Positions 8,428-18,209 of a stretch of DNA of 64,000 nt are shown in pieces. The notes under the pieces were generated by a model. It saw nothing but the letters and a program-made list of their open reading frames with translations. It searched no databases and was not told the origin of the DNA. How positions within the stretch are numbered: position 1 is the stretch's first letter; every line of letters starts with the position of its first letter. The position numbers and the translations under genes are program-made. The stretch comes from Bacteroidota bacterium (GTDB taxonomy: Bacteria; Bacteroidota; Bacteroidia; Bacteroidales; JAGONC01), in assembly GCA_026391695.1 (NCBI GenBank), contig JAPLDP010000071.1, forward strand, positions 1 to 64,000. The letters run 5' to 3'.

Positions 8428-9245
8428 TTTTGGTATTTACGATGGATGAACTCCAGCAGACGTTTATATGACTCAAGTTTATCATTCAAACCATAATGTT
8501 CTTTCATCCACCTGAAGTAAGTCATCGCTTCATCAAACTCAGTGAAAGTATTTAATTTATTGATACAGTCATCATAAACTTTCATATTACCCCCAAAAAG
8601 TTCATTCATAAAGATAAACCTGTCATTGATGCCGATAAATGATTTTATGTCAGCAATTGGAGTTTTCTGCATTTTAGCGGCAAGGCTTTTATCTTCTTTT
8701 TCTTTTGAGAATTTATCACTGACCGTCTTTTGAGAAGATTTCAATTTATCAGCAAGGGTAACAGTTTGCTCGGAGAACAGATCAAGGGTGAATTCGTCGG
8801 TGGTTTTCTCCAGTTCTTCTGGAATGCCTGGAGAATTTTCCGGCATTATATCTTCTTCTGGTGCATCTTTTTCTTCAGTATGATTAGCCTTCTCGAGGAC
8901 TTCATTTTCTTCTTTTTTGCTAAATCCGATATCAATTATTTTCAATGGTCGATTCTCATCTGTTTCAGCTTCTACCTGCACTTCGCTGATATTGGGTTCG
9001 TTGGAGACAATGCGGGGAGCTGGTTGTTTTTTTTGCTTGAATGTTTCCTGAATCCGTATTTTTTCCTCCCTGTTCTGATCGTTCAACTGATGATAGTTTT
9101 CATAAAGTTTACGAATGTTATCCATGATGATATCGAGCTCTATTTGGGGGATTTGGCCTTTATGGTTTCGGATTATGGTATCCTGCTCGGTGATAGCCTC
9201 CAGTGTCTGCTGGATGACCTCAAGAATGATTTCTTTGTCGTTCAT
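8424..9245 (-). CDS. Hypothetical cytoplasmic protein, coiled-coil N-terminus
   Basis: 273 residues, no signal peptide or membrane helix. Residues 1-75 are helical and charged (possible coiled coil). Residues 75-180 are acidic and low in complexity, typical of a disordered linker. The last 90 residues form a compact conserved-looking domain containing SFIGINDRFIFMNELFGG and FRWMKEHYGL. I have seen this type of C-terminus in Bacteroidota proteins of unknown function and cannot assign a role. It is translationally coupled to the M28 peptidase gene and divergent from tdk. Confidence 0.7.
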   Translation of the reverse strand: MNDKEIILEVIQQTLEAITEQDTIIRNHKGQIPQIELDIIMDNIRKLYENYHQLNDQNREEKIRIQETFKQKKQPAPRIVSNEPNISEVQVEAETDENRPLKIIDIGFSKKEENEVLEKANHTEEKDAPEEDIMPENSPGIPEELEKTTDEFTLDLFSEQTVTLADKLKSSQKTVSDKFSKEKEDKSLAAKMQKTPIADIKSFIGINDRFIFMNELFGGNMKVYDDCINKLNTFTEFDEAMTYFRWMKEHYGLNDKLESYKRLLEFIHRKYQK

Positions 9246-9341
9246 GTCTTTTTATTGAACTGTTAAGGTTTTCCTCGGGTTTTTTTTAAATTTGTAAAAA
9301 TTACCATATAAAATTATAAAGATTATCCGATCTCACTAAAT

Positions 9342-9935
9342 ATGTTTTTGGAAAATAAGAACAATAACAGCCGGACTGGCTGGATAGAAGTGATATGCGG
9401 TTCTATGTTCTCAGGCAAGACTGAAGAATTGATACGTCGTTTAAACAGGGCTAAAATTGCCAAACAGCGGGTTGAAATCTTTAAACCCGAGATAGATAAA
9501 CGATATGACTTGCTAAAAGTTGTATCCCATGATGAAAAAAGCATCAACTCAACCCCGGTGCAATCTGCATCACAAGTTCTATTACTGGCTAATGAAGTCG
9601 ATGTGGTCGGTATTGATGAAGCCCAGTTTTTTGATTCCGAACTCGTACCGGTTTGCAATCAGCTTGCTAATACCGGAATCAGAGTCATTGTGGCCGGCCT
9701 CGATATGGATTACCTTGGCAAACCGTTTGGCCCCATCCCTGAACTTATGGCAATTGCTGAATATGTAACCAAGGTTCACGCAATTTGTATTGCCTGTGGC
9801 AACCTGGCCCACTATTCTCACCGTACATCCTCAGAAGAGAAACTTGTATTGCTTGGTGAACGGGACAACTATGAGCCCCTCTGCAGAAGTTGCTATAATG
9901 AAAAACGGAATCAGGGTTTTATTAAAAAGACTTAG
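9342..9935 (+). CDS. tdk: Thymidine kinase (type II)
   Basis: 197 residues. The P-loop [11 protein letters not shown] lies near residues 21-31, the Walker B-like DEAQFFD near 95, and four zinc-ribbon cysteines at CIACG and CRSCY near the C-terminus. These mark the TK1-like tetrameric family, which phosphorylates thymidine with ATP in the salvage pathway. Length is normal (about 190-200). It is followed by a cyclophilin and pheS on the same strand, but the 95-bp gap carries a possible separate promoter. Confidence 0.95.
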   Translation: MFLENKNNNSRTGWIEVICGSMFSGKTEELIRRLNRAKIAKQRVEIFKPEIDKRYDLLKVVSHDEKSINSTPVQSASQVLLLANEVDVVGIDEAQFFDSELVPVCNQLANTGIRVIVAGLDMDYLGKPFGPIPELMAIAEYVTKVHAICIACGNLAHYSHRTSSEEKLVLLGERDNYEPLCRSCYNEKRNQGFIKKT

Positions 9936-9978
9936 GCAGATTATCCCTGTTATAAATTTATTCCGATGTATTGAAGAC

Positions 9979-10008
9979 TTTGTTAATTTTACGGGCTAAT
10001 TAAATTTT
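9979..10008 (+). promoter_or_regulatory. Possible promoter of the cyclophilin gene
   Basis: TTTG at 9979-9982, an 18-nt spacer, then TAAATTTT at 10001-10008, which matches TAnnTTTG in seven of eight positions. The start codon follows 22 bp later. Confidence 0.35.
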
Positions 10009-10030
10009 ATCGTAAACCTTGTTAAAGATT

Positions 10031-10672
10031 ATGAAGACAACCATAAGATTATTTAACCTTTTTATTGCAGTGATGATGCTCTCAACTATTTCTTCCTGTC
10101 AGACAGATAAACGGATCAAAATCATCATTTCAACCGAATATGGTGATATCAAAGTGGCATTATATGATGAAACCCCAAAACATCGTGATAATTTTATCAA
10201 ACTGGTGAATAATGGTTGGTATAATGGTTCGATATTTCACAGGATAATCAGGAATTTTATGATTCAGGGCGGGCAGGGTGCTGATGGGAAGCCTGACCCG
10301 GGATATACTTTACCTGCCGAAATTGTCAGCAAGTATTATCATAAAAAAGGTGCTCTTGCGGCAGCCCGCATGAGTGATCAGGTAAATCCCGAACGAAAAT
10401 CATCAGGGAGTCAGTTTTATATTGTTCAGGGCAAGAAATTTACCGATCAGGAACTAGCTGATATAGAAAAGCGTGTAGGGAAGCCATTTACGCAAGAACA
10501 AAGAGATACCTATAAAACTATTGGTGGGGCACCACATTTAGATGGAGCATATACCGTGTTTGGTGAGGTGGTCTCTGGCCTGGATGTCGTCGATAAAATT
10601 GCCTCGGTTCAAACTGGTACAGGCGACCGTCCTTTGAAAGATATTAAGATGACCATGAAAATTGTCAAATAG
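10031..10672 (+). CDS. Peptidyl-prolyl cis-trans isomerase lipoprotein (cyclophilin)
   Basis: 213 residues from the ATG at 10031 (a TTG four codons earlier also keeps the frame). The signal peptide ends in a lipobox LSTISSC, so it is a lipoprotein. The cyclophilin fold is shown by VALYDETPKHRDNFIKLV, GSIFHRIIRNFMIQGG, GSQFYIVQG and YTVFGEVVSGLDVVDKI. It carries a long insertion after the QFYIV strand, common in Bacteroidetes cyclophilins. It isomerises X-Pro bonds of exported proteins. pheS starts 44 bp downstream. Confidence 0.9.
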   Translation: MKTTIRLFNLFIAVMMLSTISSCQTDKRIKIIISTEYGDIKVALYDETPKHRDNFIKLVNNGWYNGSIFHRIIRNFMIQGGQGADGKPDPGYTLPAEIVSKYYHKKGALAAARMSDQVNPERKSSGSQFYIVQGKKFTDQELADIEKRVGKPFTQEQRDTYKTIGGAPHLDGAYTVFGEVVSGLDVVDKIASVQTGTGDRPLKDIKMTMKIVK

Positions 10673-10716
10673 GACATAAAGGTCCTCTTTGATTATCCAA
10701 AGATTTCAAAGGCCAT

Positions 10717-11739
10717 ATGCAGCAAAAAATTAAACAATATATTGAAGAGGTCAGTCTGTTCACGGCTGATAATATCGAGCAACTTGAGCAGTTCAGGATA
10801 AGGTTTCTCGGTAAAAAAGGTATTCTTGCAGGGCTTTTTGAAGAGTTTAAAACCATTGCTCCTGATGAGCGAAAAGAAACAGGACAATTGATCAACCTGT
10901 TGAAAAATGCCACGCAGGATAAAGTGAACAGGTTAAAAGAGGCTATAGAATTAAATGTCAGTACCGATATTAAACAAACCGACCTCACACTCCCCGCCGA
11001 TTTTATTGAGATAGGATCACGTCATCCAATTTCAATCATCAGTAACCAGATCATTGGAATTTTTTCAAGAATAGGATTTACCGTTGCTGAAGGGCCGGAG
11101 ATTGAGGATGACTGGCATAATTTCACCGCATTAAATTTCCCGGAAGAACACCCGGCAAGAGATATGCAGGACACGTTTTTCATTGATGAGTATCCTCCGG
11201 TCTCTCTTCGTACCCATACCTCATCTGTCCAGATACGGGTGATGGAAAAAACCAAGCCTCCAATTAGGATTTTGTTGCCAGGCCGTGTCTTCCGTAATGA
11301 AGCCATTTCAGCCAGGGCTCACTGCTTTTTCCATCAGGTAGAAGGATTATATGTGGATATCAATATATCATTCGCCGACCTCAAGCAGACCCTTTTGTAT
11401 TTTGCCAAAGAAATGTTCGGTGAGAAGACGGATATTCGCCTGCGACCTTCCTACTTCCCGTTTACTGAACCTTCAGCTGAAATGGATATCCATTGTAATA
11501 TATGCGGAGGCAAAGGTTGCAATATCTGTAAATATACAGGATGGGTCGAAATCCTTGGCTGTGGCATGGTTGACCCAAATGTATTTGAGAATTGTGGAAT
11601 TGACGGTAACAAATACACTGGCTTTGCCTTTGGTATGGGCATCGAGCGAATTACCATCCTAAAATACCAGATCAAGGATATCAGGTTATTCTTTGAAAAT
11701 GATTTGAGGTTTTTAAAGCAGTTTGGTTCCGCAATATGA
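10717..11739 (+). CDS. pheS: Phenylalanyl-tRNA synthetase alpha subunit
   Basis: 340 residues, the normal length. An N-terminal helical tRNA-binding arm (about 1-85, with FLGKKG) precedes the class II catalytic core: motif 2 around LRTHTSSVQIRVME and GRVFRNEAISARAHCFFHQVEGL, and motif 3 in FAFGMGIERITIL. A zinc-knuckle-like CNICGGKGCNICKYTGW insertion is visible and typical of many bacterial PheS. The beta subunit gene pheT does not follow, so the subunits are encoded apart in this genome. Confidence 0.95.
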   Translation: MQQKIKQYIEEVSLFTADNIEQLEQFRIRFLGKKGILAGLFEEFKTIAPDERKETGQLINLLKNATQDKVNRLKEAIELNVSTDIKQTDLTLPADFIEIGSRHPISIISNQIIGIFSRIGFTVAEGPEIEDDWHNFTALNFPEEHPARDMQDTFFIDEYPPVSLRTHTSSVQIRVMEKTKPPIRILLPGRVFRNEAISARAHCFFHQVEGLYVDINISFADLKQTLLYFAKEMFGEKTDIRLRPSYFPFTEPSAEMDIHCNICGGKGCNICKYTGWVEILGCGMVDPNVFENCGIDGNKYTGFAFGMGIERITILKYQIKDIRLFFENDLRFLKQFGSAI

Positions 11740-11784
11740 CCTTATTTTTCCTCTCATTTATTCCGATGGATTTTGGTGGAGGTC

Positions 11785-12534
11785 TTAAAAATGATATGCG
11801 ATTCCTATACCGACTTGCAAAGCTCCTACAGGCTGGTTGTAATTGTTATAGATTAAATCAGGTGGAAGTCCGGATTCCTCTGTGATACTATCATTGATCT
11901 CGATAGAGGCGATGGCGTATGTATAATTTATGACTAAACGCAGGATATAACGGTTTGACATAAGGTACCGGAATCCTGCCCCTAGTGTATATCCCCATGA
12001 TATGGCCTCTTTATTTTCACTGGTGGACCTGAATTCCTGATGGGTTTCTTTATTTAAAAAATACAGTTCGTTGCTGGGAGGCAAAACAAAGCTCAGACCT
12101 CCCAATGCTCTGAAATCAATGTTTAAGCGTTCCAATGGAAGGCTAACCTGAGGTCCGATATGCAATCCGATATGATTCCAGACCCCAAGATTGTAACTGA
12201 TATCAAGATCCTCTGGAATGACCAGATCAGGGTATTCACTATGAATCCGTTTCTTAAGATTCTCCTTGAGCATCGTGGTATTTAGAGTATTATTGGCAAA
12301 TGAGAACATCCCATTTATGCCAATGTAGGGTGTAAACAGATAGGCCCCGTCAAAACTCAGAAAGAAACTTGACATAGCATAGCCGGCCGACTTGTTATTT
12401 AAATCCGTGCTGGCAAAATCGCTTAAAGGTACAGATACTCCCATACTTATCCCCGAATAGTTATTATAGTGCTTTTGCCCGAATATCGAAATGTTTATAA
12501 ATATTATGCTAAGGAATAAAAGTAGTTTTTTCAT
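11785..12534 (-). CDS. Outer-membrane beta-barrel protein
   Basis: 249 residues with a signal peptide ending near NISIFGQ. The rest alternates polar and hydrophobic residues in amphipathic strands and ends with aromatic YHF, the classical barrel signature. It is homologous along much of its length to the barrel protein at 26585-27268 (shared SG-x-S-x-PL start and TDL/AG segments). Substrate unknown; probably an eight-stranded small barrel. Confidence 0.75.
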   Translation of the reverse strand: MKKLLLFLSIIFINISIFGQKHYNNYSGISMGVSVPLSDFASTDLNNKSAGYAMSSFFLSFDGAYLFTPYIGINGMFSFANNTLNTTMLKENLKKRIHSEYPDLVIPEDLDISYNLGVWNHIGLHIGPQVSLPLERLNIDFRALGGLSFVLPPSNELYFLNKETHQEFRSTSENKEAISWGYTLGAGFRYLMSNRYILRLVINYTYAIASIEINDSITEESGLPPDLIYNNYNQPVGALQVGIGIAYHF

Positions 12535-12640
12535 AAAAAAAAGTTTTCAAAATGAATCATGACTTTGAAGATGTAAAGATAATTGATTTGGCAACTGCAT
12601 TCATCTCCTCATGGTTTCAGCTTGTTAGTCAGTTATCATA

Positions 12641-14989
12641 TTATTTCAGCACGATAACCTTTTCAGTAGACAGAATCTCATTATTCAGGTTTTTGAACTG
12701 GATGAAATAGGTGCCATTGGGAAGATTATTGACATGCCAATTTAATTTTTGCTGCCACGGGCTGATTGGTATACTATCTAATGTTTTACCTTCATTATTA
12801 AATATCAGAATGGAGCCTTGCTGTAATTTTAAAAATTCTATGGTGATCTGGTTATACGTGGGATTGGGATAAATCTTCATGAAGCTCTTATCTGCAGGTT
12901 TTAACTCTATTGTCCCAACAGAATGATCCCAAACAGCCAGAGTATATTCGCCCATCTGTAGGTTGGGAACGTATAGGTATCCAATACTCCATATTCCCAT
13001 TTGTGTAAAATCTATGGATTGCCAGTCATGACCCGCATTTTCCCGGTATAATATAACAACTGAATCCTCGGAATTTACGATGAGGGTATTATCCAGGTAA
13101 TTGTTCCTGTTATACTGAAATATACCTGTAGCATTAATTCCTGGCTCACATATTCCTTCAATTTTCCAATACCGGTAGTCGGATAATTTTAGACCATTCA
13201 CCGGATTTTTAAGACTGTCAGGAGCAACCCAGTTGTGTGAAACTCTGATATAGGCAGAATCATTGATAGACACGACATTTAGTTTGAAAAAAGTATCGGA
13301 GAAATCGAACTCTCCAGAATTTTTTATAACCATCTCATCATCAGTTGTGGCATCACAAATTTCATCTTCAACATCAACCATAACGATCTTAGGTTCAAAA
13401 GGAACCGGGAAGACCTGATTTCCAGTTAGCCCCGAGAAATTCAGAGTGCCGGTAAATACGTTCCATTGGCTATCCATAAATGTAATATCGATCTTATTGG
13501 AATTGGCAAGAATGCATCCACCTTTTGATTTCTGCCGGGCATAAACCCTGACATCATAATTATTACCAACGGGTGATACAGTGAACGAATCAACTGAATA
13601 GTGAGGAAATCCGGGCGAAAAGACCCAGGCATCAAAAAAATCAGTGACATCCACACTGGTGTGGGAATTGATATAATCTCGCAAATCAAAGGACGACATA
13701 TAATTATACGCATATTCCTCCAGAAATCCTTTACTGACATTAAAAAACAGGCTATCTCCGAGATATCCTCGAAGGGTATGCAGGATGATTCCTCCTTTTT
13801 TATAGGCTGTCATACCATAAGTATATTCGGGTGGAATACCGTATAATGCAAAATATTGTCCGTCCCCTTGCGGAGTGTGGCAATACTGAAGGACTTCTTT
13901 GTGCATAGTGTTGACATTTTCAATATAGTCTTCATAGCTATATAGATCCTCCAGGTAAAACATCTCACAAAATGTTCCCCAACCTTCATTAAGCCACATA
14001 TCCTCTGCAGATGCACAGGTCACTTTATCACCGAACCACATATGGGAGATTTCATGTGCATAAAGGTACTCATAGGTCAGACCTCCATTGATACAACCAT
14101 ATGGATAGGCAATGTTTGCAGCGTGTTCCATAGCTCCAAGAGCTGTACTGACATATCCAACCTGTGGCCAGGGATAGGGGCCGAAATGTTCTTCGAAAAT
14201 AGCCAGAATTTCTTTAAGATTTATAAATGAACCATATACATGTATTGAATCGGAAGGTCTAACATAGAAATTGATGGGGATATTGGATCGGATTCCGTTA
14301 TAGGTATCGGTGATAAGATCGTAGTGACCAACTGCAACTGATGCCAGGTATGCAGGTATCGTGTTTCTCATCTGCCAGTGAAAGGTCTTGGTATTGTCAC
14401 CGTTAGTGGTGACAGACATCAGGATCCCACCGCAGACAGCAGTTTTATCTTCTTCAACGGTGATGTAATAATCATAAGTCGCCCGGTCATGAAAATCATC
14501 AATACAGGGGAACCAGGCTTTACCGAGGTTATGAGAAATTAATTCAAAGCCAACACCCAGGTTGAAACAATATTGCCCAGCCCAGTGAAAACCACCCCAT
14601 CCTTCATGAAAAGGGATTCCGTGATAGCGAATTCTGACTTTAATAGTATCTCCTGTATTTGCCGGTTCTGGTAGAGGGATGTTTATCAATGGATCAGAAT
14701 ATGTGTAGTTATTGACCTGAAAACCATTTACTATCACAGAATCAATAGCTAACTGAAGTAGTTCCAGCTGAATGTCGTTAATATTGTCATATTTTGGAAT
14801 GATTGAAACTTCGGTATACCCAATGAGGTTTTGTGAAGGTAAATCAACAATATTTAGATAGATTGAATAATGGACTGCATCGAGGGTGTCGCTGATAAGA
14901 ATTCGTGCAACATCGGGATTATTATTCTGTGGATGGCCTGATATTGCTATCCACAAGAATAGTATAAAGACAAAATTTTTGCGACGCAT
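12641..14989 (-). CDS. T9SS-sorted M1-family metallopeptidase
   Basis: 782 residues from the ATG at 14989; the frame extends upstream but this start gives a proper signal peptide (MRRKNFVFILFLWIAISG). M1 features: HEISHMWFGD near residues 309-318 with the third zinc ligand in LNEGWGTF, and GAMEH where the family usually has GAMEN, the exopeptidase motif. The last 80 residues, from KIYPNPTYNQITIEF to the basic end, form a type A T9SS sorting domain, so the enzyme is secreted or anchored to the surface. It presumably trims N-terminal residues from extracellular peptides. Divergent from tolC across a region rich in inverted repeats. Confidence 0.88.
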   Translation of the reverse strand: MRRKNFVFILFLWIAISGHPQNNNPDVARILISDTLDAVHYSIYLNIVDLPSQNLIGYTEVSIIPKYDNINDIQLELLQLAIDSVIVNGFQVNNYTYSDPLINIPLPEPANTGDTIKVRIRYHGIPFHEGWGGFHWAGQYCFNLGVGFELISHNLGKAWFPCIDDFHDRATYDYYITVEEDKTAVCGGILMSVTTNGDNTKTFHWQMRNTIPAYLASVAVGHYDLITDTYNGIRSNIPINFYVRPSDSIHVYGSFINLKEILAIFEEHFGPYPWPQVGYVSTALGAMEHAANIAYPYGCINGGLTYEYLYAHEISHMWFGDKVTCASAEDMWLNEGWGTFCEMFYLEDLYSYEDYIENVNTMHKEVLQYCHTPQGDGQYFALYGIPPEYTYGMTAYKKGGIILHTLRGYLGDSLFFNVSKGFLEEYAYNYMSSFDLRDYINSHTSVDVTDFFDAWVFSPGFPHYSVDSFTVSPVGNNYDVRVYARQKSKGGCILANSNKIDITFMDSQWNVFTGTLNFSGLTGNQVFPVPFEPKIVMVDVEDEICDATTDDEMVIKNSGEFDFSDTFFKLNVVSINDSAYIRVSHNWVAPDSLKNPVNGLKLSDYRYWKIEGICEPGINATGIFQYNRNNYLDNTLIVNSEDSVVILYRENAGHDWQSIDFTQMGIWSIGYLYVPNLQMGEYTLAVWDHSVGTIELKPADKSFMKIYPNPTYNQITIEFLKLQQGSILIFNNEGKTLDSIPISPWQQKLNWHVNNLPNGTYFIQFKNLNNEILSTEKVIVLK

Positions 14990-15055
14990 TTCAATTACCC
15001 TTCTATAATGATTCAATAAAGATAAAAAATAATGCGGTTGTATAAAACAAGTTAC

Positions 15056-15063
15056 TAACTTTG
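15056..15063 (+). promoter_or_regulatory. Candidate -7 box (TAACTTTG) toward tolC
   Basis: TAACTTTG matches the Bacteroidetes -7 consensus exactly. No good TTG lies at the right distance upstream (the nearest leaves 15 nt). If used, it would give the tolC transcript a leader of about 180 nt containing three inverted repeats. Confidence 0.3.
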
Positions 15064-15071
15064 GCATCCAG

Positions 15072-15089
15072 TCACTGCGATATCAGTGA
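15072..15089. promoter_or_regulatory. Inverted repeat, six-base arms
   Basis: TCACTG and CAGTGA are separated by six bases. First of three symmetrical elements in the divergent spacer between the M1 peptidase and tolC. Confidence 0.4.
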
Positions 15090-15098
15090 TTTTCTTTA

Positions 15099-15137
15099 AT
15101 GTCCATATTCGAACTTGAGTTGAACGATTATGGACAT
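15099..15137. promoter_or_regulatory. Inverted repeat with ATGTCCATA / TATGGACAT arms
   Basis: The nine-base arms at 15099-15107 and 15129-15137 are exact complements, and the symmetry continues inward with one mismatch (TCG/CGA). It could form a stable hairpin in the tolC leader or bind a dimeric regulator. Confidence 0.5.
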
Positions 15138-15167
15138 TATAGTTCCTCAATCCAATCATAAATATCA

Positions 15168-15185
15168 TGTAATCATTTGATTACA
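15168..15185. promoter_or_regulatory. Perfect 18-bp inverted repeat upstream of tolC
   Basis: TGTAATCA, two T residues, then TGATTACA. The size and symmetry are those of an operator for a homodimeric repressor such as a TetR or MarR protein. It lies 58 bp before the tolC start. No regulator gene is adjacent. Confidence 0.5.
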
Positions 15186-15243
15186 AATATGGCATAATAT
15201 TTATTCAGTGAATGATTCAGTTTTTAATAAAATCCGGATTCCA

Positions 15244-16683
15244 ATGAAAAAGATTCTTTTGTTTTTCGCCGTTATTGCGGCGGGGACTATCCTTGCAAAT
15301 GCCCAGAATAAATGGTCGTTAGAGGATTGCATTAACTATGCTCTGACAAACAACGTGGATATCAAGCAACAGATGTTGAATATTCAGATGGGAGAAGAGG
15401 ATGTGCTTAAGGACAAGTTAGGTTATCTGCCTGATCTGAATGGTTATGCATCGCATGGATATAACTGGGGGCAGACAATAGACCCTTATACCAATTGGTT
15501 TGCTACTGAGAGAGTCCGGTCAAATAATTTTTATCTGTCAGCATCATTCGTGATCTTCAATGGATTACAAAAGTACAACACCATGAAGCAAGATCAGTTT
15601 AATCTTCTTGCTTATAGATATTCTGTTGATAAATTTATGGATGATGTGTCAATGAGTATTGCCGCTGGCTATTTGCAGATCCTTTTTGATAAAGAGTTAC
15701 TGAAGATAGCCCAATCTCAGCTTGATATAACTCACCAGCAGGTTGAACGTACTAAAAAGCTTGTTGATGCCGGTACACTTGCACGTGGTGATCTTTTACT
15801 GGTTGAAGCCCAGGCTTCTACCGAGGAGCTCCAGGTCATCACTGCCCAGAATAATCTGGATATAGCTTATCTGACCCTGGCTCAATTACTTGACCTGCCA
15901 TCTGCTGAAGGTTTTGAAATTGAGGAACCGGATATCAGTTTGGTTGATAAGCCACAATCTCCGCTGGGGCCGGATGAGATTTTTATTTTTGCCACTGCAA
16001 ACCAGCCTGATATAAAGAGTGCCGAATTAAGACTTCAAGCATCCGAAAAAACTCTTGCCATTGCCCGTGGATCCTTAAGTCCAAATCTGAATGTATCCGG
16101 ATCATGGGGAACCGGTTATTCAGGCGCCGCCAAGGACCTTAATAAAGGTTTTAATCCTATTACTATTGAATCAGCAGCGATAGGTTTTACGGCATCCGGT
16201 GAGACCGTCTTTAGCAATCCCTATGAAAAATTTCTGGATTATCCTATCAAATCCTTTGATAGTCAGTTGTCGGATAACCTGAACAAATCACTCATGCTGC
16301 ACCTGAATATTCCGATTTTTAATGGATGGATGGCAAGATCAAATATTGCCAAAGCCAAAATCGGGATAGAGAATGCCAATTATACCCTTGAACTGACTAA
16401 AATTCGGCTGAGAAAAACCATCCAGCAGGCTTATGCGGATGCAGTGGCAGCGCTAAAGACTCACAGCGCCGCTGAAAAAAAGGTGGAAGCCACCACTGAA
16501 TCATACAAGTATGCCGAGCAGAAATTCAATGTAGGTTTAATAAACTCTGTGGATTATAATCAGGCAAAAAAGGATTTAACCCGAGCCCAGGCCGAATTGC
16601 TTCAAGCAAAATATGATTATTTATTTAAGACCGTTGTTCTCGATTTTTATATGGGAAAACCAATCACACTCAAAAATCAATAA
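15244..16683 (+). CDS. TolC-family outer-membrane efflux protein
   Basis: 479 residues from the ATG at 15244, which begins a clean signal peptide ending at ILANAQ; the frame opens 12 codons earlier. Two OEP repeats with long helices are visible (WSLEDCINYALTNNVDIKQ, VERTKKLVDAGTLARGDLL and, in the second half, AEQKFNVGLINSVDYNQAKKDLTRAQAELLQAKYDY, split here only by description). It forms the trimeric outer-membrane exit duct. The membrane-fusion gene starts 130 bp later; no inner-membrane pump gene follows. Confidence 0.9.
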   Translation: MKKILLFFAVIAAGTILANAQNKWSLEDCINYALTNNVDIKQQMLNIQMGEEDVLKDKLGYLPDLNGYASHGYNWGQTIDPYTNWFATERVRSNNFYLSASFVIFNGLQKYNTMKQDQFNLLAYRYSVDKFMDDVSMSIAAGYLQILFDKELLKIAQSQLDITHQQVERTKKLVDAGTLARGDLLLVEAQASTEELQVITAQNNLDIAYLTLAQLLDLPSAEGFEIEEPDISLVDKPQSPLGPDEIFIFATANQPDIKSAELRLQASEKTLAIARGSLSPNLNVSGSWGTGYSGAAKDLNKGFNPITIESAAIGFTASGETVFSNPYEKFLDYPIKSFDSQLSDNLNKSLMLHLNIPIFNGWMARSNIAKAKIGIENANYTLELTKIRLRKTIQQAYADAVAALKTHSAAEKKVEATTESYKYAEQKFNVGLINSVDYNQAKKDLTRAQAELLQAKYDYLFKTVVLDFYMGKPITLKNQ

Positions 16684-16813
16684 GCCGTTCATATTAGCCG
16701 TTATTCTCATTCGAATTTCTTTTTATAAGCACATTTGCTTCATGTCGAATAACAGAAATTTATTATTTTTACAACGTTATATTTATTTCTAAATAATATC
16801 AATCCAAAACTGA

Positions 16814-18205
16814 ATGAGTAAGAAAGCAAAAATCCGGATTATCGTTATTGCAGCGATTGTCCTGATAGCCGTTTTTGCAGTGGCAAAGAAAAAAGGCCTT
16901 ATAGGTAGTGATACATCTGTAAAGGTCAGTACAGAGCTTGTACAAAAACGGACTATCATAGAAACCGTATCGGCGAATGGTAAAATTCAGCCTGAAACTG
17001 AAGTTAAAATCACACCTTATATCTCAGGAGAGGTTGTTGAATTAAATGTAAAGGAAGGGCAGGAGATAAAAGAGGGCGATCTGCTGGCAAAAATCGACCC
17101 GGAGATTTATATATCCAGCTATGAGCGTCAGGTGGCTAACCTTAACACTATTAAGGCTAATCAAGCCAATGCCAAAGCCAGAGTATCACAGGTTAAATCA
17201 CAGTTTATAAATGCGGAAGAATCATATAAGCGCAGTAAAAAACTCTGGGAGCAGCGTGTCATTTCGCAGTCTGACTGGGATGCTGCCCAGTCAGCATACG
17301 AGGTAGCCAAAGCAGAGGTGGATGCTGCCGAACAGAACCTTGTCGCTGCTGATTACACCATTAACAGTGCTGAAGCTTCTGTTAAGGAGGCAAAGGAAAA
17401 TCTGACAAAAACATCCATATTCTCGCCTACTGATGGTACAGTATCCAAACTGAGTGTTGAAAAAGGTGAACGCGTAGCCGGTGCATCACAGTTCTCGGCG
17501 GGAACTGAACTCATGCGTATTGCTAATCTTAGTTTAATGGAAGTCAATGTAGAGGTTAATGAAAATGACATTGTCCGTGTAAAATTAAGTGATACTGCAT
17601 TGATCGAAGTAGATGCATATTTAAATAAAAAATTCAAAGGATTGGTGACAGAGATTGCCACTTCTGCAAATGTGACCGGCGTGAGTGTGGATCAGGTAAC
17701 CAATTTTACGGTAAAAATCAGGATATTGAAAGAGTCATATCAGGATCTGATTCCTGCTGATAATCCTAAATTCACTCCTTTCCTTCCTGGCATGTCAGCC
17801 ACTGTTGATATCCAAACCGAGACCCTGAAAGATGTTCTGACAGTTCCTATACAGGCTGTGACGACCCGTGCAGATACTACAGGTAAGGTGCTCTCTGTTA
17901 AAACGAATACTGGCGGTGAAGAAACCCCTGATGAAAATGCGACTGACAGCCAACAGCAAGCTAAACAAAAGGAAAAGAAGGCCGAAGAATTCCAGGAGTA
18001 TGTTTTCCTTTATGACAATGGGATTGCGAAATTGCAAAAGGTTAAATCAGGCATTCAGGATAACACTTACATTCAAATTACTGAAGGACTTACTGAGGGA
18101 CAGGAAATTATTGTTGCCCCTTATAGTGCCGTCACCAAGTTTTTAAAAAATGGGCAGCAGGTGAAGAAGGTCGATAAGGAGGATTTATTCAAGGAAGAAA
18201 AATAA
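16814..18205 (+). CDS. Periplasmic adaptor (membrane fusion protein, HlyD/MacA type)
   Basis: 463 residues. The N-terminal anchor is at 7-24. A lipoyl half-motif (VVELNVKEGQEIKEGDLLAKI) precedes a long alpha-hairpin rich in Ala and Gln (about 95-195). The second lipoyl half, IFSPTDGTVSKLSVEKGERV, follows, then beta-barrel and membrane-proximal domains. An unusual acidic/lysine-rich insertion at about 365-395 interrupts the last domain. It should link TolC to an inner-membrane transporter, and the MacA-like layout suggests an ABC (MacB) partner, but the next gene is tsaB, 4 bp on. Confidence 0.9.
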   Translation: MSKKAKIRIIVIAAIVLIAVFAVAKKKGLIGSDTSVKVSTELVQKRTIIETVSANGKIQPETEVKITPYISGEVVELNVKEGQEIKEGDLLAKIDPEIYISSYERQVANLNTIKANQANAKARVSQVKSQFINAEESYKRSKKLWEQRVISQSDWDAAQSAYEVAKAEVDAAEQNLVAADYTINSAEASVKEAKENLTKTSIFSPTDGTVSKLSVEKGERVAGASQFSAGTELMRIANLSLMEVNVEVNENDIVRVKLSDTALIEVDAYLNKKFKGLVTEIATSANVTGVSVDQVTNFTVKIRILKESYQDLIPADNPKFTPFLPGMSATVDIQTETLKDVLTVPIQAVTTRADTTGKVLSVKTNTGGEETPDENATDSQQQAKQKEKKAEEFQEYVFLYDNGIAKLQKVKSGIQDNTYIQITEGLTEGQEIIVAPYSAVTKFLKNGQQVKKVDKEDLFKEEK

Positions 18206-18209
18206 CAAC

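Noticed and set aside
8730-9266. 178-residue plus-strand frame
   Set aside because: Phenylalanine-rich antisense shadow of the hypothetical gene at 8424-9245, which has better codon and protein character.
16684-16813. Promoter before the adaptor gene
   Set aside because: A TTTG is present, but the only TATTTTTA-like box is about 26 nt away, outside the usual spacing.
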